The notes beneath the pieces are model-generated. The model had not been told where the DNA came from. It saw only the letters and a list, made by a program, of their open reading frames with translations, and ran no database searches. From Novosphingobium sp. SG751A (GTDB lineage: Bacteria > Pseudomonadota > Alphaproteobacteria > Sphingomonadales > Sphingomonadaceae): 64,000 nucleotides of DNA. Numbering within the stretch: position 1 is the stretch's first letter; every line of letters begins with the position of its first letter. Shown one piece after another: positions 1 through 8,052 of the stretch. A program made the position numbers and the translations under genes. The stretch is taken from NCBI RefSeq assembly GCF_013149295.1, contig NZ_JABGCB010000007.1, positions 221,914 through 285,913 on the forward strand, given 5' to 3'.

Positions 1-390
1 CGCTGCGGCGCGATCTGCGGTGTGAATGAACGCACGGTGCGCTACTGGTCGGACCCGGATTGCGAAACCGAGATCCGCCTGATCGACGCCGAACGGCTCG
101 ACCGCGCCTTCCTCGATCATGGCGGCGATCATGCACCTTTCCACCGCCTCCACGCCCTGCGCCTCGATATCGCTGGCCGCGCCGCGTCTGACGTTGATCT
201 GGCCCGCGCCGCTGGATCGGCGGCCAAGGAAGCGGGCGAGGCGGTGTCCGCCATGATCGAGGCGACCGCACACAGCGCCAGCCCGGCCAAGCGCCGCGAA
301 GCCCGCCGCGAAGCCCAAGAGGCCATCGCCGCCCTCACCGATGGTATCGCGGCCCTTGATGCCGCCGAACGCAAGGAAGCCAAAGCATGA
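1..390 (+). CDS. Phage CII-like regulatory protein, 5' end missing
   Basis: The reading frame is open to base 1, so the start lies left of the window. A possible GTG at 22 would begin inside the conserved motif and is less likely. The visible N-terminus (CGVNERTVRYW) looks like the recognition part of a helix-turn-helix. It is followed by an alpha-helical, Ala- and Glu-rich tail of about 90 residues. This layout resembles the phage_CP76/CII-type regulators of alphaproteobacterial temperate phages, which decide between lysogeny and lysis. The stop overlaps the next gene as ATGA, so the two are probably translationally coupled. The family assignment comes from motif layout only. Confidence 0.6.
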   Translation, partial: RCGAICGVNERTVRYWSDPDCETEIRLIDAERLDRAFLDHGGDHAPFHRLHALRLDIAGRAASDVDLARAAGSAAKEAGEAVSAMIEATAHSASPAKRREARREAQEAIAALTDGIAALDAAERKEAKA

Positions 391-764
391 GCGGCGAAGG
401 AACCCTGCAATCCCGCCCCCTGATCATCGCCCCCATGGAGCTGCGCCTGCGCAGCGGCGGGACACAGGCCACTAATCGCGCCCTTGTCACCTGCCCGGAT
501 TGCGATGCTCCGATGGTCATCCGCCGGTCGGAACGGCAAACGCAAACGCTCAAAACGATGGATGTGATCTGCACCAACCCCGGCTGCGGCACCACCGGAG
601 GCATGGAGCTTAGCTTTATCCATTATTACAGCCGGGGCACCAATCCCCGGCCCGGCCTGCATCTTAAGGCTTGCCCGCGTGAACGCATCCCGCAGGTGCT
701 TCCCCCCAGCCCCGGCGCGCATGACGATCCCGATCAAATGAGCATGTTCGCCCCGCCCGACTAA
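387..764 (+). CDS. Ogr/Delta-like zinc-finger transcriptional activator
   Basis: The protein has 125 residues. A CPDC pair (C36, C39) and a second pair (C62, C67, in CTNPGC) frame a segment with the RRSE and CTNPGCG signatures of the Ogr/Delta family. These small zinc proteins activate late promoters of P2-like phages. In P4 satellites the homologue Delta also switches on helper phage genes. The tail after residue 85 is Pro-rich and not conserved. The gene starts at ATG 387, overlapping the preceding stop by 4 bases, and an 84-base gap follows, the largest in this operon. Which promoters it serves cannot be seen here. Confidence 0.8.
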   Translation: MSGEGTLQSRPLIIAPMELRLRSGGTQATNRALVTCPDCDAPMVIRRSERQTQTLKTMDVICTNPGCGTTGGMELSFIHYYSRGTNPRPGLHLKACPRERIPQVLPPSPGAHDDPDQMSMFAPPD

Positions 765-848
765 CCCGGATCAACCGGGCTCCGGCCCGGCCCACCCTCA
801 ACACCACCCGAAACCACAAACGGCAGCACTTCTGCCGAGGGGGATGCT

Positions 849-1055
849 TTGTCCAATTTCCAGACCACCCGCCGCGCCACCACACTGCGCTATTCCCGCA
901 TCGGCCACCTGCGCGACATGCTCCACCGCTGGGAGATGGAAGCGGCCATGGCCGGTATCTCCGGTGAGATCAGCTTTGAACGCGCCAACGCCCTGCTGGC
1001 CCGCATCGACGCCCAAACCGCCCGCCTTGCCAAGATGGGGAGCGCTGGCCGGTGA
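849..1055 (+). CDS. Small hypothetical phage protein, TTG start
   Basis: A 68-residue basic protein, predicted largely helical, with no recognised domain. The start is TTG at 849, preceded by a strong GAGGGGG ribosome binding site. The stop overlaps the GTG of the primase-helicase gene as GTGA, which supports this frame over a +1-shifted ORF beginning at ATG 844. It may be an accessory replication or regulatory protein because it is coupled to the replication gene, but nothing in the sequence identifies a function. Confidence 0.6.
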   Translation: MSNFQTTRRATTLRYSRIGHLRDMLHRWEMEAAMAGISGEISFERANALLARIDAQTARLAKMGSAGR

Positions 1056-3706
1056 ACCTGCAAGATGAAATCCTCAAGGGCCTGAAAGCGCGCTTTCAAT
1101 TCAAGTCGATGAAGGGCGCATGGCTGCAAAAGGGCAAATGCCCCCAATGCGGCAAGATGGAGGCCTATTGCGCCGCCGAAAACCCCAAGGTCATCAAGTG
1201 CAACCGAATAGAGAAATGCGGCTGGGAAGACAGCGTCCGTAACCAGCTCCCCGACCTGTTCGAGGACTGGTCAAAGCGCTTCCCCCGCACCGAGGAAAAC
1301 CCCACCGCCGCCGCCGATGCCTATTTGCTCCACGAACGCGGCCTCGATCTGCGCCTCCTGCGCGGCAGCTTCACACAGGAAACCTTCTCGGACGGCAAGG
1401 CCACCAGCGCCACGGTGCGCTTCAAGGTGGGCGAAACCCATTGGGAACGCATCATCGACAAGCCGGGCCGCTTCGAAAAGAAGGCCCATTTCACCTATGG
1501 CGGATCGTGGAAGGGCCATGTCTGGGCGCCGCCGGTCACCACCATGGAGGTGCTGGCCAAGGCCGACGAAATCCTGATCGCCGAGGGCATTTTCGACGCA
1601 ACTGCCCTCACACAGGTCAAGCGCATCGCGGTGTCGGCCATGTCGGTCAATGTCTGGCCGGATCGCTTCCTTGCCGATCTGCGCAATGCCTGCGTCGCCT
1701 CCGGCCGAAAGGATTTCCCCCGGCTGGTCTTTGCCTTCGATGTGGGCGCGGCGGGCGTCAAATGGACGCGGATCTTTGTCGATCGGGCGAAGAAGGAAGG
1801 CTGGGAAGCCGAGGCGATGCAGGTCCGCCCCGATGGTGAGGGCACCAAGCTCGACTGGAATGACCTGCTCCTGCGCCACCAGAATTGGGATGGCGATCCC
1901 GATGACGCCCCGCTGGGCGACAAGGCCTTCGAGACCTACCGCTACAACGGCGCCATCACCATCGCCAAAACGGCGCGCGAAAAGGCCAAGCTGATCGCCG
2001 ACCGCAAGGTGGCCGTGGCCTCCTTCGAATTCCGCCATGGCAACAAGCTGTGGTGGGCCAAGGTCTCGGTCGATGATGATGACGATGGCGGCATGGGCAA
2101 GCGCCGCCTTGTGGTCGAGGAAATCGCCAATTGCGCCTTCCGCCTGCTCTATCGTGAGCGCGACGAGATCGCCGACGAAACCAACTTTTATCTCCAGATC
2201 GACTTCCCCGATCAGGAAACGGTCAAGGCCCGGTTTTCCTCGGCGGCCTGCGCCAACAGCGGCGAATTCAAAAAGCGGCTGATGGCCTTTGCGGGCATGT
2301 GGGCGGGCGGCGGTGAGCAGCTCGACCGCATCATGCGCAGCCAGATGCGCAAGCTCAAGGTGGTCCAGCCCATCGCCTTCACCGGATACAGCCCCGACCA
2401 TGGCGCATGGGTGCTGGGCGATATGGCCGTGCGCGACGGGCGAGTCGAGCGCGTCAATTCAGAGCATTATTTCGACCTGGGCAAATCCGCGGTCAAATTG
2501 CGCAGCGCTGAACGCCTGCTCGATATCGCCTATGACGCCGATCATCTGAACTTCGACTGGCTCCCCCATATCTGGGCCGCTTGGGGGCCGCGCGGCATGG
2601 TCGCCCTCGCCTTCTTCACCATGAGCCTTTTCGCGGTGCAGATCCGCGCCCGGCATAAATCGCTCGGCTTCCTCGAAATCACCGGCGAGGCGGGCGCGGG
2701 CAAAACCACGCTGGTCGAAGTGCTTTGGAAGCTGCTGGGCCGCGTGGGCTATGAAGGGTTCGACCCCAACAAGGCCACCCGCGCCGCGCTGGCGCGCAAT
2801 CTGGTCAAGGTGTCGAATATGCCGGTGGGCCTGATCGAGGGCCGCCGCGATGATGACAAGCGCACCGGACAGGCGCAGTTCGACTATAACGAGCTGCTGG
2901 TCCTCTATAACGGTCGCTCCCCGCGCAGTCTCGGCGCCAAATCCAGCGGCAACGAAACCTATGAGCCGCCTTTCCTCGGCTCGATCTACCTGATGCAGAA
3001 TGAGCGCATCGACGGCATCCCCGCCGTCCTCGAGCGCCTCATGTCGATGAAAATCGACAAGTCGGGCTGGTCGCCGGTGACGAAGGAAGCCGCGCGCAAG
3101 CTGGAAAGCTGGCCCATCGAGGAGATGAGCGGCACCATCGTCCATGTGGTGCGGCAGGAAGCGGCCTATCTCGACCACTTCTTCAAGCGCTTCGAAACCC
3201 ATGATGCCGAAATGCCCAAGCGGGTGCCCGGTCTGCACAACGCCCGCCCGATCAAGTGCCACGCGCAACTGGCGGCGGCGGTCGAATGCCTCACCGGCCT
3301 TTTCCCGACCATGCGCCCCGAATGGGTGGCCCAAACCCTCGAACTGGTCGATTCCATGGCGCTCGATCGGCAGGATAGCGCAGGCGGCGACCACCCCGAG
3401 GTTTCCAGCTTCTGGGACAAGGTCGATTACCTGATCGGGCGCGAGGATGCGCAGGCCCATGCCGAAGGCAAGAGCCTCAACCAGCACCGCGACACCGCCT
3501 CGCTGATGGCCATCAACCTCAACGATTTCGAAGCGCGCTGCCGCAACGCAGGCATCACCACCCCGAATATGGACCTCCTGCGCAAAGTGCTGCGCGGCTC
3601 CAAATCCCGTAAATGGCAGGCGACCAAGACCGTCAACAATCCCGCCGGTCGCGGCGTCAAATGCTGGGTCTTTGAACAGCCCAAGTCGCAGGAGCGGGTG
3701 GTATGA
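1052..3706 (+). CDS. Phage primase-helicase with zinc ribbon, Toprim and P-loop ATPase domains
   Basis: At 884 residues this is the largest gene of the element and its likely replication protein. An N-terminal zinc ribbon (C30, C33, C50, C56) is followed by a Toprim-like segment with the glutamate motif ILIAEGIFDA near residue 174 and an FAFDVGAAG motif around residue 228. A P-loop GEAGAGKTT at 545-553 begins an ATPase/helicase domain. The order zinc, primase, helicase matches self-contained phage and satellite replication proteins such as P4 alpha. The canonical Toprim DxD is only partly recognisable. The gene begins at GTG 1052, coupled to the preceding gene, and ends in an ATGA overlap with the next. 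Confidence 0.85.
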   Translation: MNLQDEILKGLKARFQFKSMKGAWLQKGKCPQCGKMEAYCAAENPKVIKCNRIEKCGWEDSVRNQLPDLFEDWSKRFPRTEENPTAAADAYLLHERGLDLRLLRGSFTQETFSDGKATSATVRFKVGETHWERIIDKPGRFEKKAHFTYGGSWKGHVWAPPVTTMEVLAKADEILIAEGIFDATALTQVKRIAVSAMSVNVWPDRFLADLRNACVASGRKDFPRLVFAFDVGAAGVKWTRIFVDRAKKEGWEAEAMQVRPDGEGTKLDWNDLLLRHQNWDGDPDDAPLGDKAFETYRYNGAITIAKTAREKAKLIADRKVAVASFEFRHGNKLWWAKVSVDDDDDGGMGKRRLVVEEIANCAFRLLYRERDEIADETNFYLQIDFPDQETVKARFSSAACANSGEFKKRLMAFAGMWAGGGEQLDRIMRSQMRKLKVVQPIAFTGYSPDHGAWVLGDMAVRDGRVERVNSEHYFDLGKSAVKLRSAERLLDIAYDADHLNFDWLPHIWAAWGPRGMVALAFFTMSLFAVQIRARHKSLGFLEITGEAGAGKTTLVEVLWKLLGRVGYEGFDPNKATRAALARNLVKVSNMPVGLIEGRRDDDKRTGQAQFDYNELLVLYNGRSPRSLGAKSSGNETYEPPFLGSIYLMQNERIDGIPAVLERLMSMKIDKSGWSPVTKEAARKLESWPIEEMSGTIVHVVRQEAAYLDHFFKRFETHDAEMPKRVPGLHNARPIKCHAQLAAAVECLTGLFPTMRPEWVAQTLELVDSMALDRQDSAGGDHPEVSSFWDKVDYLIGREDAQAHAEGKSLNQHRDTASLMAINLNDFEARCRNAGITTPNMDLLRKVLRGSKSRKWQATKTVNNPAGRGVKCWVFEQPKSQERVV

Positions 3707-4215
3707 GGCCCGCCCCGCGCCCCGCCTATCGGATGGACCTCGATCCCCCGGCCCTGCGCGTCTGGGGCGGCATCGAAACCACAGAGCCGCCGATGCTGGC
3801 CCATTGCCATAACGATCTGCTGGCCATGCTCACCCGCATGCTGGGCCAGCGTACCCGCCGCTACCCGGAAATGATCCAGCGCGGCGAGATCGACGCGGCC
3901 ACCGCCGCCGCCGACATCGAGACCTTCACCGCGCTGGTGGCCGATTGGCAATGGATGGTGACGGGCGAAGGCGCCGCCTCGGCGCTCGGCTGCTGGCCCC
4001 GCATGATCGCGGCCATCGAACAATCGCTGGCCACCATCGCCGATCTGGCGCGCGAGGCTGGCGGCTTTTCCAAACCCCTCGCGGATCAGGCCCACCATGT
4101 TCTGGCCATCCGCTGGCACCTCGACCGCTGGATCGAAACCCGCACCAACGCGGCCAGCACCCACGCGGCCCGCGCCCTCTCCTCCACGCAAAAGGAAGCC
4201 CGCCATGCCGCATGA
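3703..4215 (+). CDS. Hypothetical phage protein
   Basis: The protein has 170 residues and no recognised domain. The first 30 residues are Pro- and Arg-rich. Residues 30-150 look helical with several Trp and Ala-rich stretches (for example FTALVADWQWMV). It begins in an ATGA overlap with the primase-helicase stop and itself overlaps the next gene by 11 bases. Its place immediately after the replication gene suggests a replication accessory role, which is inference from position only. Confidence 0.6.
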   Translation: MRPAPRPAYRMDLDPPALRVWGGIETTEPPMLAHCHNDLLAMLTRMLGQRTRRYPEMIQRGEIDAATAAADIETFTALVADWQWMVTGEGAASALGCWPRMIAAIEQSLATIADLAREAGGFSKPLADQAHHVLAIRWHLDRWIETRTNAASTHAARALSSTQKEARHAA

Positions 4216-4402
4216 TCTGCGCCCGCACCCTCACGGCTGCGCCTGCAAAACCTGTCGCCCCGCCTATCCCGCCGACCGCCACGCCATGGCCGCCCGCTTC
4301 TGGCCCCGCGCGGCACTGGCTCTCCTCCTGTTCTGGGCCTTCCCCGGTCGCTGGCTGATCGCCTCGGCTTGGGGCGCCCTCCTCCCGCTGTTCTCCCGCT
4401 GA
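4205..4402 (+). CDS. Small cysteine-containing single-pass membrane protein
   Basis: A 65-residue protein. The N-terminus is His- and Cys-rich (C12, C14, C17 in GCACKTC) and may bind a metal. Residues 32-58 form one hydrophobic stretch rich in Leu, Ala and Trp, consistent with a single membrane span. The ATG at 4205 lies inside the end of the preceding gene; the frame is open further upstream but without a better start. No family is recognised. Confidence 0.5.
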   Translation: MPHDLRPHPHGCACKTCRPAYPADRHAMAARFWPRAALALLLFWAFPGRWLIASAWGALLPLFSR

Positions 4403-4414
4403 AAGGAAATCGTT

Positions 4415-4648
4415 GTGACGCTTCTGCATTCCCGCCTTTCCGATGCCGCCGTGGGCAAGCCCATCGCCCCGCCGGTCAAGCGCCCCTTTACCCCCATCGC
4501 GACCGTGATCTGCGCTTGCTGCGAGGCGACCGAGCTGACCCGCCCCGATCATCTGCCCGATGGCTGGGCGCTCGAGCCCGTGGGCGAAACCGAATATGCC
4601 TTCTGCCCCGGCTGCGCGGTGGATCTGCCCCAAGGCGGCGCGCAATGA
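4415..4648 (+). CDS. Small zinc-ribbon-like phage protein
   Basis: A 77-residue protein with two cysteine pairs, CACC near residue 34 and CPGC near residue 66, the spacing of a zinc ribbon. It starts with GTG at 4415, preceded by GAAAGGA at a suitable distance. Its stop overlaps the following ATG (ATGA). Function is unknown; small zinc ribbons in phage early operons often act in regulation or protein contacts, but nothing specific is visible. Confidence 0.55.
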   Translation: MTLLHSRLSDAAVGKPIAPPVKRPFTPIATVICACCEATELTRPDHLPDGWALEPVGETEYAFCPGCAVDLPQGGAQ

Positions 4649-4761
4649 TCGCCGCCCGCATCTCGCTCGCCGGTCTGGTTTTCGCTATTGCCCTGCTGGC
4701 GGTTGACCGCGCCATCGCCGGTCTGATCGTGTGTAGCGATATGGGCCTCCTGCCATGGTGA
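4645..4761 (+). CDS. Very small single-pass membrane peptide
   Basis: A 38-residue peptide, mostly one hydrophobic helix (residues 5-30). It is accepted because its start forms an ATGA overlap with the preceding stop and its stop overlaps the next start (ATGGTGA), so it fits the coupled chain exactly. No function can be assigned. Superinfection exclusion or lysis-related roles are known for such peptides in phages, but nothing here shows that. Confidence 0.45.
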   Translation: MIAARISLAGLVFAIALLAVDRAIAGLIVCSDMGLLPW

Positions 4762-5009
4762 CGCGCCGCAAATCCGCGCCGCTGCCATGGACGCAGCCCC
4801 GCCGCGCCCCCGGCCCGGCCCGCCGCCCCGGCGTGGCCGAACGCCTTGCCGATCTGGCCGCCCTGCGCCTTACCCGCCCGCTGACCGAGGCGGAACAGGC
4901 CGAGGAACACCGGCTGCACGGCACCCTTTATCACCGCGCCCGCCGCGATGCCCTGCGCGCCGATCCGGCCGCCCAGCATCAGAACCGGAGCGCCCGCCAT
5001 GGCGCATAA
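4755..5009 (+). CDS. Hypothetical basic phage protein
   Basis: An 84-residue protein. The first 30 residues are Pro- and Arg-rich and probably disordered. Residues 30-70 form an amphipathic, Leu- and Glu-rich helix (PLTEAEQAEEHRLHGTLYHR). It is chained by overlaps to both neighbours. No family is recognised. Confidence 0.5.
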   Translation: MVTRRKSAPLPWTQPRRAPGPARRPGVAERLADLAALRLTRPLTEAEQAEEHRLHGTLYHRARRDALRADPAAQHQNRSARHGA

Positions 5010-5235
5010 GCCCGTCTCGCGCTCCTACGCCGAACGCCTGCGCGCCCACCGGCAAACCTTCGTCCTGGCCAAATCCCTCGGCTGCTCTCTGGCCGAAGCC
5101 GAACGCCACGAAGCCAGCACGGCTGCATGGAACCGCTGGAAAACCGCCCACGCCCGCCTCTCCGCGCGCATGGCCGGCACCTCTCCCAAACCCGCAAAAT
5201 CCGACACTACCGCCCCGTGGTGGGTCGAACTCTAA
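4999..5235 (+). CDS. Hypothetical phage protein
   Basis: A 78-residue basic protein with helical character and a motif SLGCSLAEAERHE, which might be part of a helix-turn-helix but is too short to call. The ATG at 4999 lies within the end of the preceding gene (11-base overlap). A 19-base gap with GAAAGGAAG, the next ribosome binding site, follows. Confidence 0.5.
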   Translation: MAHKPVSRSYAERLRAHRQTFVLAKSLGCSLAEAERHEASTAAWNRWKTAHARLSARMAGTSPKPAKSDTTAPWWVEL

Positions 5236-5254
5236 CCGAAAGGAAGCCCCGCAA

Positions 5255-5542
5255 GTGCCAACCGCAATCGTCTATGGTCCCCCTGCCTGCGGAAAGACCC
5301 GCCATGCGAAACAGATCGCCGAAATTCTGGGCATCGACCCCGCCAACATCATCGATAATTGGCGCCCCATGCGTGGCCGCTACCCCGATTTGCGACCCGG
5401 CTACCTGTACCTCTGTCATGATGTTCCAGCGAAGGTGCGAAACCATCGCGACCGGACCCCGATGCCAATTCCGGAAATCGTGATCGTGCGCCCGTTCTCC
5501 AGCTTCAATTTCACTTCGCAGGAGGGCCAAGCCAATGGCTAA
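5255..5542 (+). CDS. Minimal P-loop NTPase-like protein
   Basis: A 95-residue protein that begins at GTG 5255 after a clear AGGAAG ribosome binding site. A Walker A motif, GPPACGKT, sits at residues 8-15, immediately after a beta-strand-like start (TAIVYG). The rest has no obvious Walker B, sensor or arginine finger, so it is much shorter than any standard AAA or kinase fold. It may be a truncated nucleotide-binding protein that works with a partner, or a shrunken kinase-like protein. Its stop overlaps the next gene by 8 bases. Confidence 0.55.
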   Translation: MPTAIVYGPPACGKTRHAKQIAEILGIDPANIIDNWRPMRGRYPDLRPGYLYLCHDVPAKVRNHRDRTPMPIPEIVIVRPFSSFNFTSQEGQANG

Positions 5543-6008
5543 CGGCTGCACCTGCTTTTCCGAAGCACTGATCATCTCCGATGTGCCAGTCCCGCATAAT
5601 GTTGATGCGATGCTGGAGATCATCAACAAGATCAAAGCGGCGAAACCTGCTCCGTTCAAGAACATGACCGTTGCCGTGCAGGATAACAGCTTCTGCTCAT
5701 GCTGCGGCGTCAATCGGTCTGGCGACTGGCGGCCCTATATCGGCCAACAGGTCAAGCCGTCCTATTCCTTGCTGGAAAGCTATCCTGAATATCGCGGCGA
5801 AACCTATTTTGTCGCGGAAATCAGGATCGAGCGCCGGGGTGGCTATCCCGTTGACGGCCTCAACATTGCCATCACCGAGGAATGGCCGGTCACCAGCAAG
5901 ACAACCGGCTTCACCGATGGCTTTTACATCAACCGTGCAGGCAAGCCCGACGATCTCGAACCCGTTCGCCTGCGAATCGTGGACATGGAGGCCCTTGCCA
6001 ATGGCTAA
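5535..6008 (+). CDS. Hypothetical phage protein with cysteine cluster
   Basis: A 157-residue protein. Cysteines occur near the N-terminus (GCTCF) and around residue 55 (FCSCCGVN), suggesting metal binding. The remainder is predicted beta-rich, with many aromatic residues. Overlaps on both sides tie it into the operon. GC content at silent positions appears lower than in the genes around 1-5000, which hints at a separate recent origin. No family is recognised. Confidence 0.55.
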   Translation: MANGCTCFSEALIISDVPVPHNVDAMLEIINKIKAAKPAPFKNMTVAVQDNSFCSCCGVNRSGDWRPYIGQQVKPSYSLLESYPEYRGETYFVAEIRIERRGGYPVDGLNIAITEEWPVTSKTTGFTDGFYINRAGKPDDLEPVRLRIVDMEALANG

Positions 6009-6336
6009 GCCCCTCACCGCATCGATGCGCGCACGCCTGATCGCGGCCTATGACCACGCCGGTGATCTCATGCGCGAAGGCTATCTCCCCCTCTCGATCA
6101 TCCGGTCGCTGCAAGCCAGCCACGGCGCCTTTTACGGCTACGTCACCTGCACCGACAAACTCCGCTGCGCTGGTGTCGAAATCACCAGCAACTGGAAAAA
6201 CCACGCCGGTATGCTCGATGCATGGATGATCAAGGCCGCCGCGCGCCTCGACGAAGACCGCGCGATTCATAACGCCCCGGTTTCCGCCGGAACCCACTCC
6301 ATCATCACGCGGGAGCCCATCAATGCCCCAGCTTAA
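6001..6336 (+). CDS. Hypothetical phage protein
   Basis: A 111-residue protein starting at ATG 6001, overlapping the preceding stop by 8 bases and the following start by 14. It is predicted alpha-helical (MRARLIAAYDHAGDLMREG at the N-terminus) with two cysteines. No domain is recognised. Confidence 0.5.
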   Translation: MAKPLTASMRARLIAAYDHAGDLMREGYLPLSIIRSLQASHGAFYGYVTCTDKLRCAGVEITSNWKNHAGMLDAWMIKAAARLDEDRAIHNAPVSAGTHSIITREPINAPA

Positions 6337-6865
6337 AGCCCTCACCATCTGGCAACCTTGGGCCAGCCTGATCACGGCCGGGGCCAAGCCCTATGAATTC
6401 CGAAGCTGGCGCCCTCCCGCCAGCCTGATCGGCCAGCGCATCGTGATCCATGCGGGGAAAGCGAAGGTCGATCCGATTGTAGCCCTTGGCTTGTGGAATA
6501 CGCTGATGGAGCGTGACTATGATGAGGATGGCCGCATTTATGCTGCCGAGACTTGTCTGCACGCCGAACTGGCGCTGCCTATCTTAGAGCGCGCCTGCCC
6601 TGCCAGCATTTTCCCTGATTTGGCCCAGTTACCAATGGCCGCTGGCCTCGGCACCGCCATTGTCGGCGAACCCCGCCTCGGCACGGATATCGCCGCCGAA
6701 TTCGGCGTCCCCCGCGCGAACGACAGCGACCGTGACCAACATGCAAATTGGGGCTGGCCGATGCTCGACATCGAGGTCTGGCCCGAACCCATCCCCATGC
6801 GCGGCAAACAGGGCTTCTGGAACTGGCCCACCCCCACCGAATTTATGGAGGCCAACCATGGCTGA
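6323..6865 (+). CDS. ASCH-domain protein
   Basis: The 180-residue protein opens with LTIWQPWASLI at residues 7-17, then a K-x-x-E-F-R-S-W stretch and an IHAGK motif near residue 43. This is the signature of ASCH (PUA-like) proteins. The fold binds RNA or nucleotides, and in phages ASCH proteins are frequent in early operons near DNA-modification genes. It has overlapping starts and stops with both neighbours. Substrate is unknown; roles in nucleic acid modification or sensing are inference. Confidence 0.75.
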   Translation: MPQLKALTIWQPWASLITAGAKPYEFRSWRPPASLIGQRIVIHAGKAKVDPIVALGLWNTLMERDYDEDGRIYAAETCLHAELALPILERACPASIFPDLAQLPMAAGLGTAIVGEPRLGTDIAAEFGVPRANDSDRDQHANWGWPMLDIEVWPEPIPMRGKQGFWNWPTPTEFMEANHG

Positions 6866-7133
6866 CCCCCTCCTGTTCGATCATCTCCCCCATGATCGCA
6901 CCCTTACGCCCTATCGTCCGTCAAACCGTACCGAGGGCGATATCTTCCATGCGCGGTGGTGCGCCGTCTGCGAGGCCGCCCGCCCTTCCCGCGAAGATCC
7001 CGATGCCGAACCCTGCATGATCGCCGTCTATACCGAAGCCTTCACCATCGATGATCCCAACTATCCCAAGGAATGGATCACCGACGCACGCGGCCCCCGC
7101 TGCACCGCCTTTGTCGAGGAGGCCCGGCCATGA
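6858..7133 (+). CDS. Hypothetical phage protein with CxxC motif
   Basis: A 91-residue acidic protein. WCAVCEAA forms a CxxC pair and further single cysteines occur near residues 53 and 82, so zinc binding is possible. It starts at ATG 6858, overlapping the ASCH gene by 8 bases, and ends in an ATGA overlap. Phage zinc-containing proteins of this size are common, but this one cannot be assigned. Confidence 0.5.
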   Translation: MADPLLFDHLPHDRTLTPYRPSNRTEGDIFHARWCAVCEAARPSREDPDAEPCMIAVYTEAFTIDDPNYPKEWITDARGPRCTAFVEEARP

Positions 7134-7405
7134 CGCCAAGCGCAAAAAAGGCCGATGAAATTGAAAAATCGCTGCTGAAAAAGGTGGAGCGGCTCACCGA
7201 AACCATAGCTGGGCAGGCAAAGACCATCTCCACGCAAAAGCGCAAGATGGGCGAACTAGCGAACCGTGCCGATATCGCGGAGCGCAATTCCGAACTGGCT
7301 GAACGCCAGTCCCGGTCCATTTCGACCGAACTAGGAAAAGCCCGCCGCAGAATTGCCGAACTTGAAAGCCTGATCGGAGGGACACTCTCATGTCGCGAAT
7401 CCTGA
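7130..7405 (+). CDS. Coiled-coil phage protein
   Basis: A 91-residue protein that is almost entirely a charged heptad-like helix (EKSLLKKVERLTETIAG, then further Lys, Glu and Arg-rich repeats up to residue 85), so a dimeric coiled coil is likely. It starts as ATGA with the preceding stop and overlaps the methyltransferase start by 16 bases. It may be a partner of the following methyltransferases, but that is suggested only by position. Confidence 0.55.
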   Translation: MTPSAKKADEIEKSLLKKVERLTETIAGQAKTISTQKRKMGELANRADIAERNSELAERQSRSISTELGKARRRIAELESLIGGTLSCRES

Positions 7406-8052
7406 TAGCTTTCGAGTTTAGCGGCACCGTCCGCCGTGCATTTTCCGCCCTCGGTTATGACGCATGGTCCTGCGACCTTCGCCGTGCCGAGGATGGATCA
7501 AACCACCACATTGTCGGCGATGTGCGCGATGTGCTGGATGATGGATGGGAAATGTTGATCGTGGCCCATCCCCCTTGCACCCGGCTCTGTAACTCTGGCG
7601 TCCGCTGGCTCACAGCCCCGCCACCGGGGCGCACACTAGCTGAAATGTGGGCCGAACTGGATGAGGGCGCCGCACTTTTTTCCACGGTCTGGAATGCCCC
7701 GGTTCCGCGCGTGGCGGTAGAAAACCCGGTCATGCATCGACACGCCAAAGAGCGGATTATGGGCTTTCGGCCTGCCGCCCAAAGCGTGCAGCCATGGGAA
7801 TACGGTGATTGGGAAACCAAGCGCACCTGCCTCTGGCTGCGCGGCCTGCCCCCGCTCGTCCCGACCTATCGGACACAGGCCGATGCCCGGATGGCGCTTG
7901 GCCTGCCAGATGATGCTCGGCCACTGGCGCGGGTCCACCGCATGACACCCGGAGAAGACAGGGCCAAGGAACGGTCACGCTTCTTTCCCGGCATTGCAGC
8001 GGCGATGGCTCATCAATGGGGGCCTCTGCTCAACGAGAGGATCGCGGCATGA
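7390..8052 (+). CDS. Phage C5-cytosine methyltransferase-like protein
   Basis: The 220-residue protein carries a FEFSG start (residues 8-12) at the position of the SAM-binding motif. HPPCTRLCNSG at 60-70 is the catalytic PPC motif IV with C63, and ENP at 111-113 matches motif VI. This order fits C5-cytosine DNA methyltransferases. It is much shorter than the usual 300-400 residues and lacks a clear target recognition domain, as in compact phage enzymes. It overlaps the adenine-type methyltransferase gene as ATGA. A likely role is host-mimicking DNA modification; the target sequence cannot be read from the gene. Confidence 0.7.
   Translation: MSRILIAFEFSGTVRRAFSALGYDAWSCDLRRAEDGSNHHIVGDVRDVLDDGWEMLIVAHPPCTRLCNSGVRWLTAPPPGRTLAEMWAELDEGAALFSTVWNAPVPRVAVENPVMHRHAKERIMGFRPAAQSVQPWEYGDWETKRTCLWLRGLPPLVPTYRTQADARMALGLPDDARPLARVHRMTPGEDRAKERSRFFPGIAAAMAHQWGPLLNERIAA

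Noticed and set aside
844..1068. A 74-codon ORF starting at ATG 844
   Set aside because: The overlapping TTG-started frame at 849 has the better ribosome binding site spacing and a GTGA junction with the next gene, and less Pro/Ala shadow composition.
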